Below the pieces are notes generated by a model. It did not search any database. It worked only from the letters and a program-made list of their open reading frames with translations, and was not told where the DNA came from. Positions 48,696 to 59,760 of a stretch of 64,000 nt of DNA are shown in pieces; the stretch's first letter is position 1, and the number at the start of each line of letters is the position of its first letter. Origin of the DNA: Mercenaria mercenaria (Eukaryota; Mollusca; Bivalvia; Venerida; Veneridae); assembly GCF_021730395.1 (NCBI RefSeq), contig NC_069366.1, positions 85,610,501-85,674,500 on the forward strand, in the 5' to 3' direction. Position numbers and translations under genes: made by a program.

Positions 48696-51600
48696 TCACA
48701 CTACTTTACTGTATGGCGGAGGTGGTGCGCTTGGGCCAGGAAGAGAGGTGTTCGGTGGATATGTTGGATCTTCATATGCCGGAGGCGGAGGATAAACTCC
48801 ACCTGAAAACTGCTGCTGTTGCTCCTGTTGCTGTTGCTGCATCAACATTTGTTGCTGTAAAGCGAGTCGTTGTTGCAAAAGTTGGTTCTGTTGCTCCAGC
48901 TGACTGATATGTTGATGATTTGTATCTGTCGTAAAAACGTTCACATTACTATGTAGTACCATACCCCCAGACCTATCATGAGTCCCTTCACTCGACCTGG
49001 AAAAAGCAGTCGAATTGTCAGTTATGATAACAGTTCGTCTGCCTCGTCTGTTTATATGGACCCCAAAATGTTTACCGTACGCACACACTGTGCACATCGA
49101 GACTATGGTCACAAAACAGGTCAGAATACATCCCGCCAGTATGATTGCAGCTAGGGTTCGATTTATATCTTCCGCGTCAAGCCCCCAAATTCCAGTTAAA
49201 ACACCTCCAATAAAACATGCTGGAAGTAACAACATTGACATTGTATATTGGCAGGAAATCTGAAATAAAAATAAATGAAAAACATCTCCTTTTTACTTTT
49301 GACTTACGTTAGTGTTGTTGCTGCTGCCGCTGTTGCTGTTACTACTGTAAGTTTGACTGTAGCAAACTACTGTTTGGCTAGCAAACATCACCTAATCTTT
49401 ATACATTCAGATTAAAAGTATTTAATTAACTCAGGCCAGCAACTTAGATATGGGATATTGGCACCCCTAGAGAAGTAATATAACCGAGGGACCAGCCGAA
49501 GGGGATATTACTTTTTCGAAGGCTGACAATATCCGATATAATCATAACATGTAGCGCTATTACATACATGTATATTATACCGAAACACTTTAACACTTTG
49601 TATTAAGAATCTCAATGGCAATGCTTTTATTTACATTGAAACAGGGTAAAACAGAAAGTCTCCATCCTGACCTCAAAAAAAATTGTGGAGCAAAATATAT
49701 ACAGATGTTGTCCATTTTACTCGACCTGGCGGGGCAGAGTTTCGCGACGGTCCGACGCATTCTTGTGCAGGATATGTAGTATTCGGCAAACTGATTTCTT
49801 ATTCAGTGGCCATCAATGTAGCGTTGAAATTTAGTCGTTTGTTACGGAATTAAACAATTATATTGCTCTACATATTCTGCTCATTTGCATAAGTTAAAAA
49901 TTAACTACGCCTCGCCAGCTCGAATAAAACGCACACTATAGTATTGGTACTTACTTGCGGGGCCAGACGCTTCATTTTATCATCGTCATATGATTTACCC
50001 ATTGCTCCTATAAAAACACTCATGCACACAAATGCAGTCAGTAGGGCCTGAAATAAGCCATGTTTTTAAACATGTACCGCTACTTTATACACGCAGTAAC
50101 ATAACATTTCCATATTTGCCAAGGCAATCATTCAACGTTTTCGTATTAAACTTCGTGAAAAATTCGAAGTCTAAAAATACACTTTATTTTGAAGAAACAA
50201 ATAAAAGTTAAATAAATTAAATGAATAAACAATTAAAAGCATTTTCATTACGACAGCCCTGTGATTTACATTGAAATACAAAAGGATTAAAATTTGTTTC
50301 GACCATTCTTAATATCTGTTTTCATATTTAGGTTTATCACTGTTTCTACAAAATCTAAATACCAGTGGTAAATCTTGTTCGAAACTCAATAGTTATCAGA
50401 GCTTTTTATGTAAAATTATTCTGTCTAACTTTAACATATATTCCATAAATATCTTCGCTAGCAGCTGAGATCGTTATAAAATACCAAACTGAATAGAAAA
50501 TAAAATATATAAGAAGATCTCAAGGCAACATGGAACGTAACCTAGCAAAACAAATAGCAGACTCGATTTAGCTGAGACTGCTCGTGAAAGGCAATGAAAT
50601 GTACAACACTCCTCACGCCCCCTTAACACCAGCTAGAGCGGATTTCTATTATAGTAAAGGCCTTTAATACATGTCCATTTTTGTATTGTTCCTGAATTAA
50701 TGATAAATTTGTCTACCTTTTGATACAAAAGTAGTTAGAATGAATTGTAAATACTCTATGTCGTTAAAACACTGTTGTAAATACGTGATATTGTCAGACC
50801 GAAGAAAAAAAGTTGTGTAAGAAGACCCAAGATGTCCCTCCTCATGAGCGGGCAACTGCGTAGAACCACCGATCTTCCGTAAGACAGATGGATGGCTTCC
50901 AGAAATGAAATGAGGCAGACATGAAATGAGGCACGAACCCACATCGATGAGAGGCAGGTGATTCGAAGTCCATGACCTTAACCACTCAGCCAATGTGGCA
51001 CCAAAGGTAAAAAGTGTGTAACATTTACCACTGGTCCAACTATAAAACCGCCAACGTAATACGGTGGTCCAAACGTGTCGGCGTCATGATGTTTGATACC
51101 AAGACCCGCGCATGCCAATATAACTATACTTAACACACCAAGCACGCCTGCCAACACCTTAAATCGTAAAAAGGCAGTCCTTCTTTTGTCACCTACAATA
51201 CATGTTTTTCAGTGAATCATTGGAATAGTAGAATGAAATATACAGTCAAATGTATCTGGTTAAAAAACTATTTAATTGATAAAAACAAGATCGAACTGTA
51301 ATGTTTATTTTAACAAAAAGAAAACAATTTTAGAAATGTTGTACATGATGCCTGCAAAGACTAGATACATTTCGAGATAGCATTTATATTCATAAATTAT
51401 ATATAATACAGTAAAAACATGTGCATAACATTACTATCATAACTATGATTTAATTTTTGGTGATTTCTCCTATTCATTATCGAAAAGAAATCTAAGGATT
51501 GCCAATAATTGCCAATTAACTTTGGTGCGTTATGACCTCTGTCTCTACATTGATTGTTAGGGTAGTCCGACTGTGATGTCGTCATTACTGGCGTGAATGA

Positions 51601-52058
51601 TTTCTAGGTTTGCCAAATGAAATTGATAATTTTCCTAGCTTGAATGGAAAAGAAATCACACATGCCCCTGGACATACATTATTTTGAGACAGACAGGCAT
51701 CTTTATAGAACCATCGAGCCAAATGAATGGTTGCATCGCATCCCAAGTTCTTGCATGGTTCGGACACACCAGATGTACACGTCAAGAGAATCGCAAGTAT
51801 AAATTTCATTGCAGATATGATATTTTGTTGTTGTTGTTTTTGTTGTTGTTGTTGTTGTTATTGTTTTGTTTATTTTTGTTTATGTGCTTGTTATGTTTTG
51901 TTTTGATTTGATTTGTTTCACCGAAAACGTAGCACAAAATAAAGTTTATCAATAATAAATGTTTATAAATTTAACCTGAGTGACATGTAATTTGAGAAGA
52001 TCGTCAAAGAATTTATCTGGTTAAAAGAAATAGATATTCACCAACCTTCCGTGCTCAT
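48696..52058 (-). CDS. Four-transmembrane protein with Gln-rich coil and PPxY tail
   Basis: Minus-strand host gene with coding exons 52058-52046, 51192-51029, 50047-49955 and 49259-48696; joins are in frame with GT-AG borders, giving 277 residues starting MSTEGDKRRTAF. Four hydrophobic segments lie at about residues 14-37, 50-75, 98-116 and 125-151, a tetraspan layout like the MS4A/CD20 group, though I cannot prove membership. The C-terminal half is predicted cytosolic: a Gln-rich coiled coil (about 207-240, QLEQQNQLLQQRL) and a Pro-rich end with two PPxY-type motifs, PPAY near 249-252 and PPPY near 270-273. PPxY motifs bind WW domains, for example of Nedd4-family ubiquitin ligases, suggesting ubiquitin-controlled trafficking; that is inference. 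A polyadenylation signal may lie at about 48183-48188. Introns hold a SINE and a short repeat. Confidence 0.82.
49430..49560. repeat. Small hairpin-type repeat in intron of the tetraspan gene
   Basis: ATATGGGATATTG near the left and CAATATCCGATAT near the right are inverted, with AGTAATAT / ATATTACT as an inner stem. It resembles the hairpins at 44358 and 47270 in layout: AT-rich setting, GC-richer stem, no coding capacity. Confidence 0.55.
50545..50625. repeat. Short dispersed repeat, copy 2
   Basis: Second copy of the element at 47615-47700, in intron 2 of the tetraspan gene, with the same orientation and the same hairpin core. Confidence 0.7.
50740..51003 (-). mobile_element. tRNA-Ser-headed SINE
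   Basis: On the minus strand the head shows a box A, TGGCTGAGTGGTTAAGG (50976-50992), and a box B, GGTTCGTGCC (50930-50939), spaced as in a class II tRNA and with ATGGACTTCGAATC resembling the tRNA-Ser anticodon arm. It is followed by about 170 bp of unrelated body including GGAAGATCGGTGGTTCTACG. It sits in intron 2 of the tetraspan gene in the same orientation. The acceptor stem does not pair well, so it is a SINE rather than a tRNA gene. Confidence 0.72.
51585..51809 (-). CDS. Possible small secreted cysteine-containing peptide (doubtful)
   Basis: A 74-codon open frame in intron 1 of the tetraspan gene, same strand. It begins MKFILAILLTCTSG, a good signal-peptide-like start, followed by a short region with five Cys (positions 19, 24, 39, 46 and 50). 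I recognise no family. A (TTG)n tract lies directly before the start codon and there is no evidence of transcription, so it may be chance or an alternative first exon. Confidence 0.2.
   Translation of the reverse strand: MKFILAILLTCTSGVSEPCKNLGCDATIHLARWFYKDACLSQNNVCPGACVISFPFKLGKLSISFGKPRNHSRQ
51824..51870. repeat. (TTG)n microsatellite
   Basis: Imperfect TTG/TTGT repeat in intron 1 of the tetraspan gene. Confidence 0.85.
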
Positions 52059-52099
52059 GCCAGTGTTTATCGTCTGCTCTGTATTTTAGTTATATCCTA

Positions 52100-54990
52100 A
52101 ACAGTCCGAATATTAAAAGTAAATAACGCCTGAAAATAGGTTCCTTATTTTCATTCCTTTACCATTATCACTTCCTTTATCAAAACAAAATCTTACAAGT
52201 ATGTGTTCCAAAATCAAAACATTCAAGATAGTCTATATTTAATGCCCTACTACAAAAACAAAAGGTATTGTTATAAATGAAATATGATACTCGATATTAT
52301 GCCAGTATATAATATATATCTGAGTGTACATATTTAAGTCAATTATAACATAACATAACTTTATTAGCATTATAACGAACATGTACCAGTGTTGGGCCAA
52401 AACATTCAATAAAAAGCAAAATTATCTTACATGTGTTCCAAACTGTCAAAATAGTTTGAGAAAGTCGCGCGATTGCTGTTTAGTATTCTTTAAAGGGTGC
52501 CTTCATGTTTATGTTTTAAAAGTACTGTCTTAATGTAAAAAAAAAAAAACGAAGTGATTGAATGATATGTATGATATGTAGTCTTTGTAAACTAGCCACT
52601 GGACTGAAAATAAAGAATTTGTCTAAAAATTTCAGAGTTTTGAATTTTTTCTTTTATTCTATATAATAGTGACATATGTAAGTCTGTTTTAGAGATGTTT
52701 CATAGAACTGATAGTAATACTATATATTTAATATGATAATTGGACATATGATATAGATGCTACATTATTTAAAAAGAAAAAAGAAACAAAGACTAGGAGC
52801 TAGTCTAAAAATATGCAATCTCTAATGTTTTATTTCAAAAGTGTAAACATTAAACGTTGCTCAAAAGAGAAACGATATAAACAGTCGATTTCTGATTAAT
52901 ACCTATAAAATAACATTTATTTATCACTTTTTAGATTGCTCGTATCTTGCAAAAAAAAACTGAGGCCTATCCAATGTTATTAACATAAATCTAAAAGTCT
53001 TATGCTTCTTGATCCCTTCACTCTGAGACTCCGAACGTATCATACTCCTTAACACTTCTGTTCCTGCTTACAGCTGATAAATCATATTAAATATTTTACA
53101 ACATCTACGCATTCTAGCACCATCAGTTGCATGTGTATATTTGGGGTATCTGTAGTTCTTATAAATAGAAAAAACTATTTTCCTGTGTAAAAAAAAGAAA
53201 AAGAATCGGTTTAGAGCAAATAAACTTCAATAGCAACAATTTACTTTAAGTTCAGTCCCTTTTCGGGATACACGTACATTCCACAAGGGCAGTCTTCTTT
53301 TCAGTAACAACATTGAAAACATTAACAATGATTATTTCTTTATACTCAAAGGTTTGTTTTTACGTTTTATAACAAGAGCATGCATGTATTTTTCAGATCT
53401 GAATTAAAATTTCCAAACATTTTAAGACAGATAGAACAGCATAAATATATTAGCATATCAAAGTCATAAATGAACATTTAAGAGCATTTCCTGGAGTTGT
53501 TACTGCGCAATCTGATCTGTTACCTACCGGTTCTCCTTTGGGGTTAAATATGAATTTGGTTGCAGATGGTATAGGACTACGATGGCATAAAGGGGAAACA
53601 ATTTGTTTTTTCTATCGCGCGCGCTAATCTTGGTAACAGTTTAAATAAATCAGTATGTAATAATAATGGCTTTAATTACTTCTTAAATACTTCTTAAATA
53701 TCTTTTTAAAAAATGGTAGTGGTAACGTATTTTAAAATGTGTTACGGAAAAAAATCTCACTGTCGGATAAGTAAAGAAGCATATTGCATTCTTATAATAA
53801 AAATAACTAATATTAATTATGTTTCTAGAATAATTTCTAAATAATTGATGCAATAAAACAAGTTTGTATAAATGGTAACGTAACATATGTAATGTATGTT
53901 GCATTATTATTCCTCCTTCAATTAAATGTTAACTATAGATCATATAAGATTTTTTTTCATTGATAACGATTAATTATATCATTTTATTCAGTTTTAAAGG
54001 TCTCAGTCTTTTTTATTTGTTGTTTGTGGCACTGGTTCGTTTTATGCAAATTAGCTAAACATAGATCTACCTAGTTTGGAGTAAAGAAATTATCATCAGA
54101 ATATCAAAATACTATTTAACAAAACACTGAGAGACTTTAAGATCAGAACTATTTGGTACATTTTTTAATTAAATTAAAACTTAGAAAATATTATTTTCTA
54201 ATAAAATTTTGTCATTTTGTAAATTCTCATTAATATTCATGAATATGCAAAATAGTAAATTATTTGCTATTAAAAATCTAATGTCTCAGCCCCATTTTGA
54301 TACCATTTTTATTGTTTTATCACAAAAACTGACAAAGATATGACTGATTATCATCTATATGGTTGTCCTTTCCAAAAATGAATGGTTTCCATGGAAACAG
54401 TGAAATCATACATAGTTTGGAACATCTTTTATTTTGAAAGAGTTGGTCCTGTCGAACAATATGATACCTATGAAAAAAGTCTGGGGGAGGGATGCATGGG
54501 TGCATGTAGACGTTTCTGGCCCCCGTACTATTTCATCTGTCCGGATATTTTGCCCACACCGTACATCATAAGACTGGTTACGGGTAATTAGACGTTCCCG
54601 GTGCACACTTAAAATTCTTACCCAAAGATAGTCGAAAATGGCTAATTTTACAAAATCGAAAGAAGGCTTTGACAAAAGTCATAAATACGATCGGCAACTG
54701 AGGTAATAATACTTATATAGTGAGTTAAACATAAGTCCACTAGGTATAAAACGAATAAATTATTGAATAGAGATCTGGTGTCGGTGGTGCGGTGCCTCGA
54801 AAATCAGATTCATCGTCATCGGGTCCTTTCCAGGGGATTTCGTATAATTGTAGAAAATCTGTAAATTGACAGATGACTTCTGAATCTGAATCCGAGTTGA
54901 TACGACGAAGTAACCAAACGGGGAGGTGTGCGCGAATTTAGACTGATGATGTTAGTTCACGTTTAAAGCTTTCAGTGGTCTTCTGGTTCA
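52100..54990. other. Gene-free AT-rich stretch
   Basis: Upstream side of the tetraspan gene. No exon, repeat of known type or RNA gene recognised. A promoter for the tetraspan gene should lie near 52060-52300, but no clear TATA or initiator was found. The last bases before 54991 are the continuous target of the MULE insertion. Confidence 0.5.
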
Positions 54991-56273
54991 CAATACTGTG
55001 GGAAAGTTGAAACACCGGAAAACACCGAAAAACTGGAAAACACCGGAAAACACCAAAAAACACATAAAAAAACAAAGAGAACTGTAAATAATGATTGATT
55101 TTAGGTTAATGTCATGTATTTTAATCATCTGGTGACGAAATAACTGTGTATTGTAAGAGTAATGAGTCACATTGTTGAGCATTTGTGTTTTTACGGGTTT
55201 ACGTAAATGCGTAGAAAAACCGGAAAACACTCAGAAAACTCATTGGAAATAAAGAAAAGTATCAGATTTCGCCTGACTTTAAATTTTTATAATATTGTAA
55301 ACATTATTTGAGATTAAAATTGTTTTGGAATTCAGTTTTCACTACATATTAGTAAGTTGAGGAGGTGTTTTTCGGTTCTTCAAAGTGTTTACCGGTGTTA
55401 CTGTAAAATATGCGAGACGTTCAAATTACTAACCAAGATATCCACTTTTTAATTTGTATCCGAGATGGTGACAATGTAATTATAAAACAGAACATTTTAT
55501 TATTAAAAAAATATTTATTATCATATATCATGTCAAATAAATACAGTATCAAACATACACAATAAAAACACAATCAAATTTAAAAGCAGAAATACACTCA
55601 TCGATTTGATTCAACAATACATAGGTAGATCTATAAAATATCACATCTGTAATTTCATGTAAAATGTATATAGGGAAGTTAAACAAACGTAAATATCATT
55701 TAATAAAGTGCCATGTAAAAACGTTACAACTTATATAAATCATTGTTAAATTTTAACATGTTAAAAATATAAATCGTTGTTGTATGTAAAGATGTTAATA
55801 CATAATAAAAGATGACACAGATTCTATATAAATAATTATTGCGATATGTAAAATGTAAACGTATGTAAATAGACTGACATATGTAAAGATGTTAAAAACA
55901 TATGTATATATATTCATAAAATTATCACATTCGCAAGTAAAAATATGTATATTTTCCCATAATTATACTGTATATTAGTTTAAAAAAGATGTAAATGAAC
56001 AGACTAAAAACCAACAATATTGTAAAATCAAATCAACAGTTGTATAAAGTCTTTTAAATGTACACAAAAATATATACATGTGAAATCTGATATCATGTTC
56101 GGAAGACCATATGTCCAAATGTTAATAAATTAAATTGTACTTTTGTTTCAGGGTAATCAAACTTTTATTGTACCAGCTATACACTACCACCGCAGAAAAT
56201 GGAGCTCCCAACAAGAGGACAAAGCGTGTGTATAGCAGGACACTTTAAAAGCTGCTGAAAACAAAAATACAAT

Positions 56274-58094
56274 TTAATCACCAACTTTCGTCCGTTTAAT
56301 TGTCGTAGTTTTTGCATTGACCTTTCGTTTCCTTTGACCTGGTTTTCTACCGTGCGTACGCGGCGCAACGATAGTTGATTTCCCGTCCGATGATGTCATG
56401 AAACCTGGTTTTTCAATGGCATGTTGTCTGAATCGTCCATACAGTCGGTTCCTCTGGTCTGACGTCATGTCAGTCCATTGAGTCTTAGTCACCTGAAATT
56501 TGGCATGAGATTCAGCCAAACGGAATTCACCGGTACTAAGCAAAGCAGATCTAAGATCCTTGTATTGACCCTCGACAAGGTAGTATAGAGAATCTACCAA
56601 GTCTGAGATAGGCTTTGACTTCCAGTCAACTGTCTGTTTAAGTACATGATTGACCGACTCACAGTTGTTATTTGTCCAGTTGTGGTCAATTTTGTCATTT
56701 CTAGCAGGCGCATTAACCTTTTCTTTAAGGTGTGGCCGAAGCCTGTCCCTGAAGTATGTGACAAAGTTTTCTGAAATAGCCGTACATTCAGTCTCTAGTT
56801 GGTCACACTTTTCGTCAAAGCAGATGCTGTCATCTGCGTCTATGATGCCGTCATTTCCAAAGATTTTGTCAATGATCATATTTCTGTCCCTTAAGTTAAC
56901 TGCATCGTCAGTTAGCTTTTGCTTGGAATTTTCTCTAAGATGTCGGGTGCAGAGGACATGGGTTGCTTCAGGAAAAGCAGTTGTTACTGCTTTGACTAGA
57001 GCACGTTCGTCGTCACTGCCTATGACCAGTTTGTGCAATGTTGAATCAATGACCTTCATTTTAAGATGATGGAAAAAGTGGCAGTACGATTCAAAGTCGC
57101 TATTGTCATGTATGTACATCGGACCGAAGAACAAGGGGGGTTGATTTGTGGTATTCCTAACAACAGTTACTTGTTTAAAGCATGTAACAGTCACATGCAT
57201 ATCACATAGGTTGAACGTCTTGTCAACACCTAAAACAGTATGACCTGCACAACACAATTTCTTTAAGTCCGTATAAAGAATAATACATGGTGTTTTTCCA
57301 TTAGTTCTAACTATTGACCGAACAAATTTGTCATTTTCTGACACCATGTTCTGTAATATATTTATTTGATCGGCTACATTTTTCTTAGGTCCAGACTTCG
57401 GATTTTCTTTTTGTGACATATATTTTTTTTTGTCTCTGATCTGTTGTAAACCAGAGGGTCTGGTGACCTCGTCATGCTTATGTTTAAGCGTGTCATAGAT
57501 CTTCTTTGGTTTTTCTTTTTTTATTAAGTCGGAAACCTCATCCATAACATAAGCAGGAGTCCGTATATACTCTGTCTTTTTCTGGTCTTTGGAGTTACCA
57601 TGAGGTGCTAGACCGGGGAATTTACCTACATATTCAACAACGGCCATTTTGCTTTCCAAACCCCCCTCTCCTAACCATGTAACTCTTTTTTTGTAAGACT
57701 CATCCAACTTCAACGTTGTATAATACCGATGAATTGCCACGACCTGATTTTTATCAGGCTGTGGATTCATTGGTACATACTCGGTTTTCCGTTGGATGCG
57801 TTTTTTGGTGCAGTAGTTTCCATTTTTGAAGAAAATGACTGACAGGTCCCCCTGGCTATCCCGAAAATACAATGTTTTTGGCGATGTCCCTTTAGATGTA
57901 TCCCAAACCCCACAATCATCTGAAAAACAACTATGTTTATTTTTTGCTCTCTTATCCTTATTGCTTGAATTTTCAATTATGTAATATTTATTTTCTTTGG
58001 TCCCCCCGGGAATTTTATCCAAACCTACTGTGCTGTTTACTAATAAATCTACTGCACGTTTTGTGTCTAAGAACCCCGAATCTAGCACCCCCAT
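56274..58094 (-). CDS. MULE-type DDE transposase
   Basis: An unbroken frame of 606 residues from MGVLDSG. The central part matches the MULE transposase domain: D291 in GVDKTFNLCD, D361 in VIGSDDERAL, the conserved C382-x2-H385 in LCTRHLREN, and E479 in NNNCESVNHVLK as the likely third catalytic residue. The N-terminal third (for example DESYKKRVTWLGEGG) is a basic region likely to contact DNA; the C-terminus is Lys/Arg-rich (GRKPGQRKRKVN) and could serve nuclear import. The frame stays open upstream of this Met to about 58240, adding an acidic Ser/Glu-rich stretch (ETESCSESES), so the true start may be in an upstream exon. A polyadenylation signal AATAAA is at 56169-56164 on the minus strand. 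It should excise and insert the surrounding element. Confidence 0.85.
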   Translation of the reverse strand: MGVLDSGFLDTKRAVDLLVNSTVGLDKIPGGTKENKYYIIENSSNKDKRAKNKHSCFSDDCGVWDTSKGTSPKTLYFRDSQGDLSVIFFKNGNYCTKKRIQRKTEYVPMNPQPDKNQVVAIHRYYTTLKLDESYKKRVTWLGEGGLESKMAVVEYVGKFPGLAPHGNSKDQKKTEYIRTPAYVMDEVSDLIKKEKPKKIYDTLKHKHDEVTRPSGLQQIRDKKKYMSQKENPKSGPKKNVADQINILQNMVSENDKFVRSIVRTNGKTPCIILYTDLKKLCCAGHTVLGVDKTFNLCDMHVTVTCFKQVTVVRNTTNQPPLFFGPMYIHDNSDFESYCHFFHHLKMKVIDSTLHKLVIGSDDERALVKAVTTAFPEATHVLCTRHLRENSKQKLTDDAVNLRDRNMIIDKIFGNDGIIDADDSICFDEKCDQLETECTAISENFVTYFRDRLRPHLKEKVNAPARNDKIDHNWTNNNCESVNHVLKQTVDWKSKPISDLVDSLYYLVEGQYKDLRSALLSTGEFRLAESHAKFQVTKTQWTDMTSDQRNRLYGRFRQHAIEKPGFMTSSDGKSTIVAPRTHGRKPGQRKRKVNAKTTTIKRTKVGD

Positions 58095-58372
58095 TGATTC
58101 AGATTCACTGCATGATTCTGTTTCAGATACATGTGGTGAATCATCTATCGATTCATGTGACTCATTAATCGATAGATCTGATGCATCACGTGTATCTGGA
58201 GCGGAATCGTTGACATTGACTGTTTCCTCAACCTCAAAAATATATATTTATAAACATGTACGATAACTGATTGATTGTTTTATTTTGCTGTAATAAATAG
58301 GCGTATTCTCGTTTCAGCTGTACAAAACATTCATGTGTTGCCAATCTTTGTTAATCAAAGAAGTTTTCTTAC

Positions 58373-58578
58373 CTTGTCAGCGCAGCTCTGGCGTTGTAGT
58401 GTAATCCATCAAAAGCACAACACTTGCACAAATATTTCAAAGATTTAACTGACCAAGATTTCAAGTCATTTGAATTAAGATTTGCACACTCAGAATGTAC
58501 CCAATTGCGGCAATTAGAACATTGTATGGTGTCATTTTGACACTCATTTGAACATATTACACACGGATATGATTCCAT
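58373..58578 (-). CDS. PHD finger exon of the MULE
   Basis: Starting at MESYPCVIC, the exon shows a complete C4HC3 PHD pattern: C6-x2-C9, C20-x2-C23, H28-x2-C31, C51-x2-C54. PHD fingers read histone H3 tails, which could direct the transposase or the element to chromatin. The exon ends at a good donor, AAG|GTAAGA (58372), after 68 codons plus two bases. Joining directly to the open region upstream of the transposase is in phase only with a weak acceptor at ATGCAG (about 58111); the better-looking acceptors near 58230 are out of phase. So either another exon exists, or PHD and transposase are separate proteins. An upstream Met (58707) would add a hydrophobic stretch but looks like untranslated leader. 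Confidence 0.75.
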
Positions 58579-59077
58579 CGTGAAAGATGAAACAAGTGGC
58601 AATATTTTACTAATCAATACCAGTTTATATAGTTTTGGGCAAAGAGGCATTATAATTTGAGAAATAATACGTGTCAAAGATTTTTCGCAACTTGCGGCAA
58701 TGTTCATAAGATTCTATAATCTCCGTTGTTTTATATTGTTGGGTTACAACAATGAATCAAAGTCACCGATTCAGTGCATCGGTCAAACATACCTCTTTAA
58801 TCTTCTTACATAATTAGCATTAGGGGTCTTCTTTAATCTTTAATTAATAATTTAATTATAGTTTTACTTTAGAATTACTCTTCAAATAACGTGTTTACAA
58901 CAAACAAGTAATCAAATAATCAAATAACGTGTTAATTAATGTACAACAAACAAGTATCTAGTATGGGGATAATTTATACATTTATTATACACATAATTTA
59001 TTATTTATTGCATGTCACATCAATTGCACGCACATGTATACACAAATGAAATAGTTCAAATATATATAAAATGTTCA

Positions 59078-59760
59078 TCACTCCTGTTTGTGTTGGAATA
59101 ACACTCTCCTCACATTATAAAAAAACTTCGACATTCCTGCGGGATGACTGAAATGCACCTTTGTCTTCGTCATAGTCTTTTGGGTACTTCATTTTCATGT
59201 CAGCTAGCTTAAGGTCATTATTCCTGCCTAACAGAATGTTTATTTTTTTTCGTTGAGCATTGAAAGATTTCTGTGTTAGGCTAGGGTCTTTCTTAAACAA
59301 TCCTCTTTCACAAATCTGGAAGACATATACTGTTTTCACACCACTTTCTTTAAGTTGAATCACCAGCGATACAATATTCTGAACGATGTCTGCCGGCTTG
59401 GACCTGCTATTTATGTCGTTCCCGCCAATACTTATCAAGACCACATCAGGCTGAAAGGTCATTACCTTTCCAAGTAATCCGGAATCTTGACGTGCCACTG
59501 TCATACCGCCTTTCCCGAAAAATTTCACATTGCCTGGTACCTGAAATGACATTAAAATCGTTACATTAGTTGTTTATTTCACAACAATTAAATAAAAAAA
59601 AATAAATATAACATACATAGGTATATATTTGAAGTGAATTTATGCTTTGTGAAAACTCTATCACATTTACAACAGAATTTACCTTCAAGTCAAAATCGCA
59701 GAAGTATGCTAGACGTGATATATAGCTGTCGCCGTAAAGAGCAATTTTCAAAGTCGACAT
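59078..59760 (-). pseudogene. SGNH/GDSL hydrolase gene of the MULE, frameshifted near its end
   Basis: Two exons: 59760-59683 (MSTLKIALYGDSYISRLAYF...) and from 59540 on, joined in phase 0 with GT-AG borders. Block I GDSY carries the catalytic Ser, block II Gly lies in FFGKGGMTV, block III is GGND, so this is an SGNH hydrolase (esterase/lipase-like) of about 170-190 residues. The open frame ends at 59115, just after KDYDEDK. In the next frame the expected block V follows at once (KVHFSHPAGMSKFF, stop at 59078-59080), so the Asp-x-x-His pair is split by one extra base in GACAAAGGTGCAT. The frame may be a true mutation, an assembly error, or hide splicing. Role in the element is unknown. Polyadenylation signals lie near 58981-58986. 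Confidence 0.72.

Noticed and set aside
50930-51000. A functional tRNA-Ser gene
   Set aside because: Boxes A and B are present but the acceptor stem and parts of the arms do not pair and a long unrelated body follows, so it is a SINE head.
56650-57069. 139-codon open frame on the plus strand
   Set aside because: Antisense shadow of the MULE transposase, which has clear catalytic motifs.
59115-59760. SGNH gene as an independent host gene beside the MULE
   Set aside because: It lies fully inside the 9-bp target duplications and inverted ends, on the same strand as the transposase, so element membership is the simpler reading, though capture is possible.
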